Positions 9,383 through 18,519 of a stretch of 64,000 nucleotides of DNA are shown piece after piece. Numbering within the stretch: the first letter of the stretch is position 1; each line of letters opens with the position of its first letter. The stretch comes from CAWDLX01 sp963753485. GTDB taxonomy: Bacteria; Actinomycetota; Actinomycetes; Mycobacteriales; Micromonosporaceae. The position numbers were made by a program, and so were the translations under genes. The notes under the pieces were generated by a model. That model did not search any database. It saw only the letters and a list, made by a program, of their open reading frames with translations, and was not told where the DNA came from. The stretch is from the NCBI GenBank assembly GCA_963753485.1, contig CAVWCL010000007.1, positions 1-64,000 of the forward strand. Reading direction: 5' to 3'.

Positions 9383-9889
9383 CGCCAGCCGCGCCCAGGG
9401 TTAGGTAATACACCCAGGACCGGCCACACCCCTCTCCACCAGCGGAAACAAGCCCAAGATCGAATTACGGGGGAAACTCAGGCTAGCGCCACGATCGCGC
9501 GATACGCCGCCAGATGCTCCTGCCCGGTGTCGACGATGGCGATGTCGACGAGACCCGCCTGCTCAAGCAACTCGCGCGTCTGCTCAGGAGTGACCAGGTA
9601 CGCCCCGGAGCCGTCCTCGGACCAGGGGACCGGGTGGTGTAGGTCCACGGTAGGTCCGCGATCGCGCTCGGTCACGCAGCTTCGACCGACGGGGCTCGGA
9701 GCGGGGTGAGGCAGGTCGAGGACAGCACCTGGCTCTTGGGCATCCTCAACCGGACTCTGCCCCGGTGACGCGGCACCCACTACGGCCGCTGCAGCCGCAA
9801 CACCACGTAGGGCGGCCTCCTGCCTTGTCCCCCGCCGACGCGCGTCATAGGAATGAAGGAACGAACGATCTGGAGGAAGGTGAAGTGCG

Positions 9890-10267
9890 ATGTACGACCC
9901 GGTACGCAAGGTGACCAATGGCGATCTCCGCGAGGCAGAGGGGACTCCGGGGTTGCTCCGCCGCACTGCATTCGAGGGCGACGGCCACTGGTTCGGACAC
10001 ATCGAGGCCGCTCCCGAGACCATGTCCGGTTGGCACCACCATGGCGACAACGTGACGATGGGGTACGTCGTCAAAGGAAATGTCACCTTGGAGTTCGGTC
10101 CTGGCGGGAGCCAGAGGGTCGAGGTCGGCAAGGGTGAGTACTTCGAGGTGCCCAGGCACACGGTGCATCGTGAGGGAAACGCCTCGTCCGAGCCCGGCGA
10201 GGTCGTGATCTCGCGAGTGGGAGAGGGCCAACTCGTGTTCCCCGTCGACGGGCCCGACGCGCAGTAA
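9890..10267 (+). CDS. Cupin-domain protein
   Basis: This 125-residue single-domain protein has both cupin metal-binding motifs. GWHHHGDNVTMGYVVKGNVT supplies the first His cluster with a Gly-rich turn, and GEYFEVPRHTVHRE the second. The ATG follows a GGAGGAAGGTGA ribosome binding site. Cupins of this size act as small isomerases, dioxygenases or binding proteins; nothing here fixes the substrate. It faces away from the IS-split methyltransferase and is the only undamaged gene between 7.3 and 11 kb apart from the transposase. Confidence 0.82.
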   Translation: MYDPVRKVTNGDLREAEGTPGLLRRTAFEGDGHWFGHIEAAPETMSGWHHHGDNVTMGYVVKGNVTLEFGPGGSQRVEVGKGEYFEVPRHTVHREGNASSEPGEVVISRVGEGQLVFPVDGPDAQ

Positions 10268-10335
10268 ACCCCCCCTACGCCTCGGCGGCGGCCGCCTGGT
10301 CAGCTCCCCGCTGGCCGACCCGCTCGGTGAGGACG

Positions 10336-10816
10336 GGGTGGGACCTCGACGGAGTCATCGCCACAATGCGGCAGACCGCACCCCACCTCGCCTCCCTCAT
10401 CCCCGACTTCCAAATCCCACCGGGTTCTTGATGACCGACCCGGACCGGGAGCGCTACGCCCAGGCGCTGCGGGCGGCCCGGGTCACCGCCGTCGTAGGCG
10501 AGACCCTCCAACCGACCAGCCTCACCGACGGCCCCATGCCGGCGCCGTTCGCCGCTCACGCCGCCGACACGATCACCATCGGCAGCGCCTCGAAGATGCT
10601 CTGGGGCGGCCTGTGCGTGGCCTGGATCCGCGCACCACGGCACCTCGTCGACCGCATCGTCGCCACCCGCGTCCACCTCGACCTGGCTGCGCATCCCGTA
10701 CACCAAGCCCGAGGACCAGCTCATCGACGCCGTCCAGCGGATCGCCGCTTCCTGGCAGCGCATGACCGAGACTTCTGGAGTCCCCCGCCACCCAGCCCGG
10801 GCCCTCATCGCCTGAC
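10336..10816 (+). pseudogene. MocR/YczR-type aminotransferase remnant
   Basis: The first frame reads GWDLDGVIATMRQTAPHLAS and LIPDFQ. A one-base deletion in the run encoding DFQNPTGFLM then shifts into a frame reading RYAQALRAARVTAVVGETL and TIGSASKMLWGGLCVAWIR. A further break drops the middle of the small domain. The last frame reads LRIPYTKPEDQLIDAVQRIA, the usual C-terminus. At least two frameshifts and an internal deletion make this a dead gene. It is a different subtype from the aminotransferase fragment near 1 kb. Confidence 0.72.
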
Positions 10817-11088
10817 TCCAGGTCAGCGCCGCCGCCGACCCGGCCAGACCCCCGATCAGGTTCGAGATGGCCATAACAGAAATCGAGGGGTGAGTGAGGT
10901 ATCGCTCGAGTGAGCTGGCGCCCGGCAACGGGTTCACCAAGACTGCGGACGAGCGGGAAGCCGCCTTCGAGCACGGTGAGGGCCTTAGCCGGCGAGGGGC
11001 GTCCAGGTCCACCTCGGTCAGGTGGCGACGGGTGAGCATGCCTGCTTCAGCTTGTCGTGGTGCGTCGGCCACATGCGATCCCGCCCGG

Positions 11089-11919
11089 TCAGGCGCGGAG
11101 GAAGGACGCGACCGCCTCGCCGAGCATGCGCGGGGCCGACGTGTTGGCCACGTGGGTCTGGCCGGGCAGCTGCTGGATCCGGGCGTCCCGCAGTGCTGCT
11201 GCGACCGCCTCGGGGTCCGCGCGGATGTCGTCCGGAGACAGCTCGCCGACCAAGATAAGGACGGGGACCTCGATCCGTGCTGCGGTGTCGGCCTCGAGCA
11301 CCTGCCGCTCGAAGGCGCGCAGCTCGCGAGGCACGGTGTGCGCCGCGGCCACCCGGGCCGGCCACGTCGGCGCCGCGTGGAGGGCCCGCAGCTCCTCCTC
11401 ACCCATATGGACGACCTCGCGGAAGAACGTCCTCAGCAGCTCTTCGCGCTGACCATCCGCCAACAGCCGCTCCACCGTGGCCAGGACTGCGGTGTCGACG
11501 GCGCGGAACGCCGGGTCGGGCAGCGCCCAGCCCTCATACAGCACTAGGCGCCGCACGTTGCCGGACATTGCGGCGGCACCGAAGCAGACCATGCCACCGT
11601 AGGAGTGGCCGACCAGGTCCACGGGGCCGCCGTGCACGGCGGCCGCCGCGTCGACGACGGCGGCGATGTCGGCGTACTCCCGCTCCACCTGGTAGTCGGG
11701 GTGATCACCGCTGCCGCCACGTCCGCGGCGGTCCACCGCGTGCACGGTCACGACGGGTTCGAGGTACGGCTGGACGAGCCGCCACGACGTATGGTCGGCG
11801 CTGGTGCCGGGCACCAACACGAGTGGTCGTCCCTCACCTGAGATCGTGACGGCGATCGGGGTGCCGTCGGCGGACTCGACGACGCTGGAGCGGCTGGCCG
11901 AGGCGGTCTGGCTGGTCAT
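11089..11919 (-). CDS. Alpha/beta-fold hydrolase
   Basis: The 276-residue product has the oxyanion loop LVLVPGTSADHTSW, the nucleophile elbow VGHSYGGMV (Ser near residue 107), an acidic residue in LVGELSPDD and the catalytic His in GQTHVANT. The start ATG at 11919 follows GAGAGGAGACCACG, a strong ribosome binding site, which favours it over the longer frame from 11976. The substrate is unknown. The damaged HD/LuxR regulator lies 69 bp upstream in the same direction. Confidence 0.87.
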   Translation of the reverse strand: MTSQTASASRSSVVESADGTPIAVTISGEGRPLVLVPGTSADHTSWRLVQPYLEPVVTVHAVDRRGRGGSGDHPDYQVEREYADIAAVVDAAAAVHGGPVDLVGHSYGGMVCFGAAAMSGNVRRLVLYEGWALPDPAFRAVDTAVLATVERLLADGQREELLRTFFREVVHMGEEELRALHAAPTWPARVAAAHTVPRELRAFERQVLEADTAARIEVPVLILVGELSPDDIRADPEAVAAALRDARIQQLPGQTHVANTSAPRMLGEAVASFLRA

Positions 11920-11988
11920 CGTGGTCTCCTCTCGCACAGGGCTCTCACACTGCCGCCGCGGCCGCCCGTGTCGCATCGGCAGAGCTAC

Positions 11989-12730
11989 CTATTGCTGCGT
12001 GCTCGGGTCGACCAGACCGTGCTCCACGGCGAAGAGGGCGACGGCGGCGCGGCTGGACGCGCCGATCTTGGCGTAGACGTGCTGCACGTGGTGCTCGGCG
12101 GTGCGCCGGGAGATCACCAGCCGCGCGGCGACCTCCTGGTTGGTGCAGCCACGTGCGACCAGCGCCACCACCTCCAGCTCCCGCGGCGACAAGCCGCCGG
12201 GGGGCAGCGACGTCGGCGGGTCGACCGGATGACCGGCAACCTCGAGCACGGCCGCGACGGACTCGGTGTCCAGGTGCCCGTCGCGGGCGTCGGCCCACAG
12301 GCTCTTGCTCGCTTCGTCCGGGGATCGGGCCGGCCGGTGCGCACGCGGCTCGACCAGGGTGCGGTAGCGATCGGCCGCGGCCAGCACGTGCCGGCAGGGG
12401 AAGGTCGACCGCAGTGCAGCCTCGGTGGTAGCCCGACCCGTCGAGGCGCTCGTGGTGTCGTCCCGCGCACGGCGCAAGCCGGGACAGCTCGGCGGAGGCG
12501 TTCAGGATCCGCTCGGTGTGGTAGGCGTGCAGCCGCGCCCGCTCCCATTCGTCCGGGGTCAGGCGTGATGGCTTGTCCCAGACCGCGCTGCTCACCGCGA
12601 CGCGCCCGACGTCGTGCAGCAGGCCGGCCACCTCGAGATCCTCGACCAGCCGGTCGCCGAGGGCGAGCCGCGCTCCCGCGTCGGCGGCGAGACGCGCCAC
12701 GGCGCTGCTAACGCCCGTGGTGAGGAACAC
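11989..12730 (-). pseudogene. HD-GYP/LuxR regulator, frameshifted and 5'-truncated
   Basis: The first frame encodes an HD-domain segment, EDLEVAGLLHDVGRVAVSSA and RHHERLDGSGYHRG (HD and HHE/GSGYHRG motifs). Near 12395 a missing base breaks it. The neighbouring frame continues VLAAADRYRTLVEPRAHRPA and ends in a LuxR helix-turn-helix, LSPRELEVVALVARGCTNQE then SRRTAEHHVQHVYAKIG. Full-length relatives carry a further N-terminal HD half, missing here. The apparent start is GTG 12730, 71 bp from a divergent hydrolase gene. Confidence 0.78.
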
Positions 12731-12801
12731 CCATTGCTCGCCGGGACGAATGGGTATCCAGCCCGACGCGGATCCGCCGATCGGTTTCTAGCGTCACAGA
12801 C

Positions 12802-13761
12802 ATGGACACCGAACACGTCTTGACCGGGAGAGAGGAGTCGTCCCGCGATGCGGGCGCTCGGGTCGCTGCCTTCCTCGACGCCCAGCAACGGGTCCTGGAG
12901 CGCTACCGAGTCAACGCGCAGCGTCGGTACGTCGAGGTGCCGGCAACGGGTGGGCAGGCCCAAGTGCTGGTCACGGGTCAGGGGCCGCCACTGGTGATGG
13001 TGATCGGCGGTGCCGTGCCGGCCGCGTTCTGGATCCCGCTGATGGCCAGGCTCCCGGGCCGCAGGCTCTACGCGATCGAGCTACCCGGCTTCGGGCTCAC
13101 CGACCCGACGGCGTACCACCCCACGACGTTGCGGCGGACCGCTGTGGACCACCTGGCCGGTGTCCTAGGCGTCCTCGGCCTCGGGCCGAGTGACTTCGTG
13201 ACCCAGTCGATGGGCTCGCTGTGGACCGCCTGGCTGGCGGCCGACCGGCCCGGCACGGTGCGCTCGCAGGTGATGGTCGGCTGCCCGGCGTTCTTCCTGG
13301 ACACCTCGGCGGTGCTGCCGTTCCGGCTGGCCTCGGTTCCCGGCCTCGGGTCGATGCTGATGGCCCTGCAGAGGCCGTCGTCGACCAACGCCGAGCGGAT
13401 GATGCGGACGGTCGGAGAGGATCCCGTCGGCCTCGACGAATTGCGCGACGTTCTCATTGCCGCGCAGCGGCTGCCGACCTACACCCCCAGCCTGCTGGCT
13501 TTGATGCGCGCGATGATGAGCTGGACCCGGCCGCGCCCGGCGGTCGTGACCACGCCCGAGCAGCTGCGACGGATAAGCCATCCGGTACGGCTGATCTGGG
13601 GCGAGCGGGACAGCTTCGGATCGCCGGAGGCTGGTCGTCGCATCGCCGAGCTGATCCCCGACGCCGACGTGCATGTGATGCCAGGCGGCCACGCCCCCTG
13701 GTTCCATCACGCCGACATGGTCGCCGAACTGGCCCGCGACCACCTGGAGGCGGGACGATGA
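12802..13761 (+). CDS. Alpha/beta-fold hydrolase
   Basis: This 319-residue protein has a conserved core from about residue 45. LVMVIGGAVPAAFW provides the oxyanion region, VTQSMGSLW the nucleophile elbow (QSMGS in place of the common GHSMG), LIWGERDSFG the acid and MPGGHAPWFHH the catalytic His. It overlaps the next gene by ATGA, so the two are translationally coupled. It starts a plus-strand run of hydrolase, membrane protein, flavin monooxygenase and LuxR regulator. Confidence 0.87.
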   Translation: MDTEHVLTGREESSRDAGARVAAFLDAQQRVLERYRVNAQRRYVEVPATGGQAQVLVTGQGPPLVMVIGGAVPAAFWIPLMARLPGRRLYAIELPGFGLTDPTAYHPTTLRRTAVDHLAGVLGVLGLGPSDFVTQSMGSLWTAWLAADRPGTVRSQVMVGCPAFFLDTSAVLPFRLASVPGLGSMLMALQRPSSTNAERMMRTVGEDPVGLDELRDVLIAAQRLPTYTPSLLALMRAMMSWTRPRPAVVTTPEQLRRISHPVRLIWGERDSFGSPEAGRRIAELIPDADVHVMPGGHAPWFHHADMVAELARDHLEAGR

Positions 13762-14363
13762 GCACCGCCGCCCTGCTGTTGTTCGGCGCAGCGACCGTGG
13801 TCCTGTTCGTCGTCGTGATGACACTCGAGGGCGCGCGGAGGCCCGGGTACGACGCGGCGTACCACACCGGGAGCGAGCTGGAGCTCGGCCCGGGTGGCTG
13901 GATCCAGCGTGCGAACTTCCTCCTGGTGGGGTCCGGGTTCGCCGCCGTCGCGGTCGGAGTGCAGCGCACCCTCCAGACGACCACCGGCGCGGTCCTGCTC
14001 GGCGTGGCAGCCCTCGGCCTGGTGATGGCCGCGATCTTCGCCCCGGACCCGGTCCGCGGATACCCGCCGGGCGCATCGAGTCGAACGGCCCGGCCCGAGA
14101 CCCTGCACGCCCAGCTCCACGAGGTCAGTGGCCCGTTGATGACCCTGGCCCTGTTCGGCGCCTGCATCGTCGTCGCCCGGCAGCTCGACGGACTGTGGGC
14201 GACCTACACCCTCGCGACCGCGCTCGTCGGCCTGGTCACCACCGGCTGGCTGATCACCGCCTACCGCCGTGACGCCGCCTACACCGGCCTGGTGCAGCGG
14301 GCGCTCATCGCCACCTACTGGCTGTGGATCACGGTCCTCAGCCTGCACCTCGTCACCCGCTGA
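13758..14363 (+). CDS. Polytopic membrane protein, DUF998-like
   Basis: The 201-residue product has about six hydrophobic spans: LLLFGAATVVLFVVV at the N-terminus, ANFLLVGSGFAAVAVG, AVLLGVAALGLVMAAIF, LMTLALFGACIVVA, TLATALVGLVTTGWL and ALIATYWLWITVLSL. The conserved loop IFAPDPVRGYPPG, followed by a His in LHEVSG, is typical of DUF998 proteins of unknown role. The ATG overlaps the hydrolase stop (ATGA). Confidence 0.8.
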   Translation: MSTAALLLFGAATVVLFVVVMTLEGARRPGYDAAYHTGSELELGPGGWIQRANFLLVGSGFAAVAVGVQRTLQTTTGAVLLGVAALGLVMAAIFAPDPVRGYPPGASSRTARPETLHAQLHEVSGPLMTLALFGACIVVARQLDGLWATYTLATALVGLVTTGWLITAYRRDAAYTGLVQRALIATYWLWITVLSLHLVTR

Positions 14364-14384
14364 CAGCTCAAAGGAGAAGAGACC

Positions 14385-15485
14385 ATGACCACCCAACACA
14401 TCGAGGCCCTGATCATCGGCGCCGGCCAGGCGGGTCTGGCCACCGGCTACCACCTGACCCGGCGCGGGCGGGAGGTGCTGATCGTCGACGGCAACGGCAG
14501 GATCGGCGACAACTGGCGCAGTCACTACGACTCGCTGAAGCTCTACTCGCCGGCGCGGTTCGACGGCCTGCCGGGCATGGACTTCCCCGGCGACCCGTGG
14601 CACTTCCCGGGCAAGGACGAGGTCGCGGACTTCCTCGAGCACTACGCCGTCGAGATGGAGCTGCCGGTGCGGCTTCAGACCCGGGTGGACCGAGTAGTAC
14701 CCCACGACGGCGGCTTCACCGCCCACCTGGGGTCCGAGACGGTCGAGTGCGACAACCTGGTCCTCGCCACCGGCACCTTCGGCCGCACCCCGCGGGTGCC
14801 CATCGTCGCGGCGTCGCTCTCGCCGGGGATCCAACAGCTCCACTCCGCGGATTACAAGAACCCGACCCAGCTCCAGCCTGGGCCGACCCTGGTCGTCGGC
14901 GCCTCCCACTCCGGCTGCGACATCGCCTACGAGGTGGCCGCCGACCGGCCGACGATCCTGGTGGGTCCCGACCGCGGGAACATCCCGCTCGAGTGGGACT
15001 CGGCCAGGTTCAAGGTCGCGATGCCGGTCGTCGTCTTCGCCTGGAAGCACGTTCTCACCCGGCGCACGCCGATGGGTCGCAAGGAGATGCAAAAGGTGCG
15101 CCACCAGGGGGCCCCGACCACCCGAGTGAAGCCACACCACCTCGCCGAGCGGGGCGTGGAACGCATCGAGCACAAGGTCACCGGCGGGTCCCCCGACGGC
15201 AAGCCTGTGCTCAGCGACGGGCGAGTCCTCGACGTCGCTAACGTCATCTGGGCGACCGGCTTCCGGCCGGACTTCGGCTGGATCGATGCCCCGATCACCG
15301 GCGAGGACGGCTGGCCGCGAGAGTACCGGGGCGTGGCCGACGAAGTGCCTGGACTCTTCTTCTGCGGGCTCTCGTTCCAGTTCTCGTTCAGCTCCATGGT
15401 GCTCCCCGGTGTCGGGCGGGACGCGGCGTACGTCGCCGGCAGGATCGACCAGCGCGCCGGGGCCCGAGCCAGCGTGGCTGCCTGA
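14385..15485 (+). CDS. FAD/NAD(P)-dependent monooxygenase (flavin-containing, CzcO-like)
   Basis: The 366-residue protein has an FAD Rossmann motif ALIIGAGQAGLATGYHL at the N-terminus, an ATGTFGRTP linker, a second nucleotide site LVVGASHSGCDIAYEVA (about residues 168-184) and the C-terminal signature IWATGFRPDFGW. These mark a two-dinucleotide-domain flavoprotein oxidoreductase, of the type that performs N- or Baeyer-Villiger oxygenation. The ATG follows AAAGGAGAAGAG. It lies 21 bp after the membrane protein, in the same cluster. Confidence 0.9.
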   Translation: MTTQHIEALIIGAGQAGLATGYHLTRRGREVLIVDGNGRIGDNWRSHYDSLKLYSPARFDGLPGMDFPGDPWHFPGKDEVADFLEHYAVEMELPVRLQTRVDRVVPHDGGFTAHLGSETVECDNLVLATGTFGRTPRVPIVAASLSPGIQQLHSADYKNPTQLQPGPTLVVGASHSGCDIAYEVAADRPTILVGPDRGNIPLEWDSARFKVAMPVVVFAWKHVLTRRTPMGRKEMQKVRHQGAPTTRVKPHHLAERGVERIEHKVTGGSPDGKPVLSDGRVLDVANVIWATGFRPDFGWIDAPITGEDGWPREYRGVADEVPGLFFCGLSFQFSFSSMVLPGVGRDAAYVAGRIDQRAGARASVAA

Positions 15486-15599
15486 GGCCGCGGCGCGATG
15501 GCCGGTGCACGGGACCCGACCTCGCCGACGAGGGGCGTCACCCAGACCCGCGCAAGGTCGCCACTGGCTAGGCTGGAGGTGCACGAGGAGGTGGATGAG

Positions 15600-17228
15600 A
15601 TGGGGGTTGTCCAGGATCTCCACCGGGCACGGAAGGCCTACGAGCGGCGCGAATGGGTGGCGGCCTACCAAGCCCTCTCCGACCTCGACGGCACGGAGCT
15701 GAAGGCCGAAGACTTCCTGGCGCTGGCCACCACCGGCTACCTGCTCGGTCGGCGCAACGACTGTGTGCACGCTCTCCAGCGGGCCTACCAGGCGGCTCTG
15801 GCGTCCGGGGACCGGCCGGCGGGCGTGCGCGCGGCGTACCTGATGACCATCACCTTGTGGCAGGCAGGCGAGCTGGCCGTCGGCAACGGCTGGCACGCCC
15901 GGGCCGGGCGGCTCCTGGATGAGATCGAGGACGACGTGGCCGAGCGCGGCTTCCTCCACGACCTGGACATGATGGGACACATCCTCGCCGGTGAATTCGC
16001 GGAGGCGTTCCCGCTGCCGCCACAGATCACCGACCACGGCCGACGCCACCACGAGCCCGACCTGCTCGCGCTCGGACTGCACGCCGAAGGCCGACTGATG
16101 CTCTACTCGGGCTCGGTGGCCGACGGCCTGAGGCGGATGGACGAGGCGCTGGCCGGCGTCATGGCCGGCGAGGTGACGCCGGTGACGGCGGGCCGGGTCT
16201 ACTGCTCCACGATCGAGGCCTGCCAGGAGGTCTCCGACTACGGCCGCGCCGGCGCGTGGACCCACGCGCTCACCACGTGGTGCGAGAACCAGCCGGGGCT
16301 GGTCGCCTTCACCGGCCAGTGTGCGACCCACCGAGGCCAACTGCTACGCCTGCATGGCGCGTATGCCGAGGCGGTCGAGGAGCTCCAACGGGCGGTCGAC
16401 CGATATCAGGCCGTCGGCGGCGACCCAGCACTCGGGCTCGCCCACTACGAGCTCGCCGAGACCCACCGGCTGCGCGGCGACCACGACCACGCAGAGGCCG
16501 CCTACACCCGAGCCTCCGAGCACGGCCATCCCAGCCAGCCGGGCCGTGCCCTGCTTTGGCTGGCCCGCGGGCAACCAGACGCGGCAACAGCGGCGATACG
16601 CCGGCTGCTCGCCGAACTCGAAGACCCCGTGCACCGCTCACAGGTCTTGGCGGCGGCTGTGGAGGTGCTCTTGGCCACCGGCGACACCGATGACGCAGCC
16701 CAGCTCTGCGAGGAGCTCCGGATGATCGGAGATTCGTTCGGCTGCACCGCCCTTCAGGCGGCCGGACAGTACGCCCTGGCGACCGCCGAGCTGGCCCAGG
16801 GTGCACCCGAGCCGGCACTCCAGGCCGCCCGCAGAGCCCTGGAGGGCTGGTCACAGCTCTCCGCGCCCTACGAGGTCGCCCGGAGCAGAAGGGTGGTCGG
16901 CCAGGCACTGCGCCTCCTCGGTGACGAAGAATCAGCCGTCGCCGACCTGAAAGCCGCCCGGAAGGCCTTCGCCGACCTCGGTACCGGTCCGGCCGAACAG
17001 GAGACCGCCGCCCTGCTCGGGGAGGAGAAGGCACCGGGCGGGCTCAGCCCGCGTGAGGTCCAGGTGCTCCGCCTCGTCGCAGCGGGCAGGACGAACCCCG
17101 AGATCGCCGCAGAGCTCGTGCTCTCCGAAAAGACCGTGTCACGACACCTCTCCAACATATTCACCAAGCTCGATGTGGGATCCCGGACCGCAGCCGCAGC
17201 CTTCGCCTACGAACACCGCATGCTGTGA
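15600..17228 (+). CDS. TPR-LuxR family transcriptional regulator
   Basis: This 542-residue protein has helical TPR-like repeats (for example VEELQRAVDRYQAVGGDPA) and a C-terminal LuxR helix-turn-helix at about 475-535: LSPREVQVLRLVAAGRTNPE followed by SEKTVSRHLSNIFTKLDVG. There is no receiver domain or clear Walker A, unlike LAL regulators. ATG 15600 is preceded by GAGGAGGTGG. It closes the hydrolase-DUF998-monooxygenase run and may regulate it. It is built like the regulator interrupted by the IS1182-like element. Confidence 0.87.
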   Translation: MGVVQDLHRARKAYERREWVAAYQALSDLDGTELKAEDFLALATTGYLLGRRNDCVHALQRAYQAALASGDRPAGVRAAYLMTITLWQAGELAVGNGWHARAGRLLDEIEDDVAERGFLHDLDMMGHILAGEFAEAFPLPPQITDHGRRHHEPDLLALGLHAEGRLMLYSGSVADGLRRMDEALAGVMAGEVTPVTAGRVYCSTIEACQEVSDYGRAGAWTHALTTWCENQPGLVAFTGQCATHRGQLLRLHGAYAEAVEELQRAVDRYQAVGGDPALGLAHYELAETHRLRGDHDHAEAAYTRASEHGHPSQPGRALLWLARGQPDAATAAIRRLLAELEDPVHRSQVLAAAVEVLLATGDTDDAAQLCEELRMIGDSFGCTALQAAGQYALATAELAQGAPEPALQAARRALEGWSQLSAPYEVARSRRVVGQALRLLGDEESAVADLKAARKAFADLGTGPAEQETAALLGEEKAPGGLSPREVQVLRLVAAGRTNPEIAAELVLSEKTVSRHLSNIFTKLDVGSRTAAAAFAYEHRML

Positions 17229-17358
17229 ACCAGGTGCCCGTCGCCCGGATCAGCCGGAGGCTGCCGTCCCGTCTCGGTGTCGCCGAGCCACCCATCCCCG
17301 GCCCGATCACCCAGTGAGAGGCAGCCGGCACCCGCGGTTCGCACCTCACGCAGTCCGG

Positions 17359-17852
17359 TCACGCCAGTTCGGCCAGCTTGGCGAGCCCACCCCGGGTGTG
17401 AGTCGACAGGCGCTCGAGGGCGTCGTCCACGGCCGCCGATCGGGCATATGCCTGAAGATGGGACCACTCGGGCCCGTGCGCGACGTCAACGAGCACTTCC
17501 CCGACATCCAGGGCCGGTGCGTCGATGTGTCTGGAGCTCCTCGTCGTGACCGGACGTGGCCAGGGCGCGGTCTCGAAGACCCCCTGCATGTGCCCCGTGG
17601 CCGGGCTCGCAGCCCTGCGCACCCCGAAGACGGCCATGCCTGCGGTGGACTTGGCGGAGATCGACCCCTCCGTCCCCGTGCCCGGCGGCGCGGAATCGGT
17701 CCCGCCACACCGACTGCTGGCCCACAACCTGGCCGAGTCGCCGACGGGCGGCCGCAGGTCCTCGAACCTGCCGGCTGCCGCCCAAGTTGCCCACGCGGAG
17801 CAACCCACGCTGTTCGCTGACGCGCTGCCGAAGTTTGCGCGCGAACTGGATG
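17359..17852. other. Unassigned stretch with competing open frames
   Basis: Both strands stay open. The minus strand ends in SAAVDDALERLSTHTRGGLA (stop at 17359) and resembles a real C-terminus. The plus strand from 17525 to 17932 is also open with high GC at third positions. No family was recognised and no clear ribosome binding site was found. The stretch may be a decayed gene between the LuxR regulator and the PQ-loop protein. Confidence 0.3.
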
Positions 17853-18164
17853 TCACACGCCTGGTCCCTCCGCTGACACAGTCTCTCGCTGAAACGTCGG
17901 GTGCGCGTGCCACAGATGGAGTACCAGCATGATGAGGGTGGCGAGCACGTAGAACGCGTGGAGGCCCCAGATCGGACCGAGGGGGAGCGTGACGACGTAC
18001 GCCGTCTGCACCAGGTTCCCGATGTTGGCCAGGACGAGACTGGACCGGCTGTAGGACGAAAGGTTGCGGGTGCGCATCGCCCGGACGAGCATCGGCAGGT
18101 AACTGCCAACAAAGATCGTTGTCGCGATCGAGCCGGCGAGGATCGGGAGCTGGCTGAGTTCCAT
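17853..18164 (-). CDS. Small membrane protein, PQ-loop/SemiSWEET-like
   Basis: The 103-residue product starts MELSQLPILAGSIATTIFVG and has three hydrophobic spans: residues 5-25, a middle helix SSLVLANIGNLVQTAYVVTL, and FYVLATLIMLVLHLW. Size and spacing fit a half-transporter of the PQ-loop/SemiSWEET group. The loop MLVRAMRTRNLSSYS matches the position of the first PQ motif, though no canonical PQ pair is seen. ATG 18164 is preferred over an upstream ATG at 18227 because the hydrophobic segment begins just after it. Confidence 0.65.
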   Translation of the reverse strand: MELSQLPILAGSIATTIFVGSYLPMLVRAMRTRNLSSYSRSSLVLANIGNLVQTAYVVTLPLGPIWGLHAFYVLATLIMLVLHLWHAHPTFQRETVSAEGPGV

Positions 18165-18294
18165 GTCTCCAGTAGGTCTCGAGCCGGGCACGGGCCACAT
18201 CGGGCCCGTGTCCCATCTTGGAATCAACCCAGGTGGGAAGATTCGTGCATCGGTCGCCGCGACACCCCACCGGGCGAGTCCCCCTCCTCGGGAT

Positions 18295-18420
18295 TCACAC
18301 CAGGGTCCGGGCGGTGCTCCGGTAGTGGTTGTACTCCCGCCCGAACGTGGCGGCGACCGAGCGCTCCTCGCTCTTGACCTCGAGGACGATCCAGGTTACG
18401 CGAATGGCGTGAGGACGCGG
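18295..18420 (-). pseudogene. Isoprenylcysteine-methyltransferase-like C-terminal fragment
   Basis: The minus-strand end reads EERSVAATFGREYNHYRSTA, the typical C-terminal EERxLxxxFGxEYxxYR signature of the ICMT/DUF1295 family. The membrane helices expected before it are absent. The open frame upstream belongs to integrase-like sequence, so this is a leftover tail joined to another remnant. Confidence 0.6.
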
Positions 18421-18519
18421 GCCAGGCGTGGCAGCCAGGGTGGCGCGGCCAGGTAGCCCAGGCTCCATCCCGCTCCATCGGAATGCCGCGACCACGCGTA
18501 CAGGCCAGCTGTCCGGTGG

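Larger units (their letters stand above)
7609..9482 (+). mobile_element. IS1634-family (IS4 superfamily) insertion sequence, complete
   Basis: The 1874-bp element is bounded by inverted repeats CCTGAGTTTCCCCC at 7609-7622 and GGGGGAAACTCAGG at 9469-9482, with CTAG at 7605-7608 and 9483-9486. Excision with one CTAG rejoins the methyltransferase remnant in frame. It also has a perfect 12-bp subterminal inverted pair at 7679-7690 and 9402-9413. Confidence 0.92.
7465..9680 (-). pseudogene. SAM methyltransferase C-terminal remnant split by an IS1634-like element
   Basis: Minus-strand codons from about 9680 down to 9483 read HHPVPWSEDGSGAYLVTPEQ and LLEQAGLVDIAIVDTG, the C-terminal third of a UbiE-like methyltransferase. 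If the element and one CTAG are removed, the frame continues at 7604 as DSGEVPPLGLHVLIGQ and ends LCHKTG at 7465. That matches the usual end of this family (PPLGLHVL, then a run ending in a basic tail). The N-terminal two thirds with the SAM site are missing upstream, where a divergent cupin gene lies. The gene was therefore already truncated, or was cut separately. Confidence 0.8.

Noticed and set aside
10275..11402. A 375-codon minus-strand frame, including a stretch HPSISVMAISNLIGGLAGSA near 10860
   Set aside because: Most of it is antisense to the aminotransferase remnant or out of frame with the hydrolase. The short hydrophobic stretch might be a trace of a membrane protein but is too short to call.
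13707..16340. An 877-codon open frame on the minus strand
   Set aside because: It is antisense to the DUF998 protein, the monooxygenase and the TPR-LuxR gene, all with clear motifs. Its translation is rich in repeated Arg/Val/Gly with no recognisable domain, as expected for a shadow in high-GC DNA.
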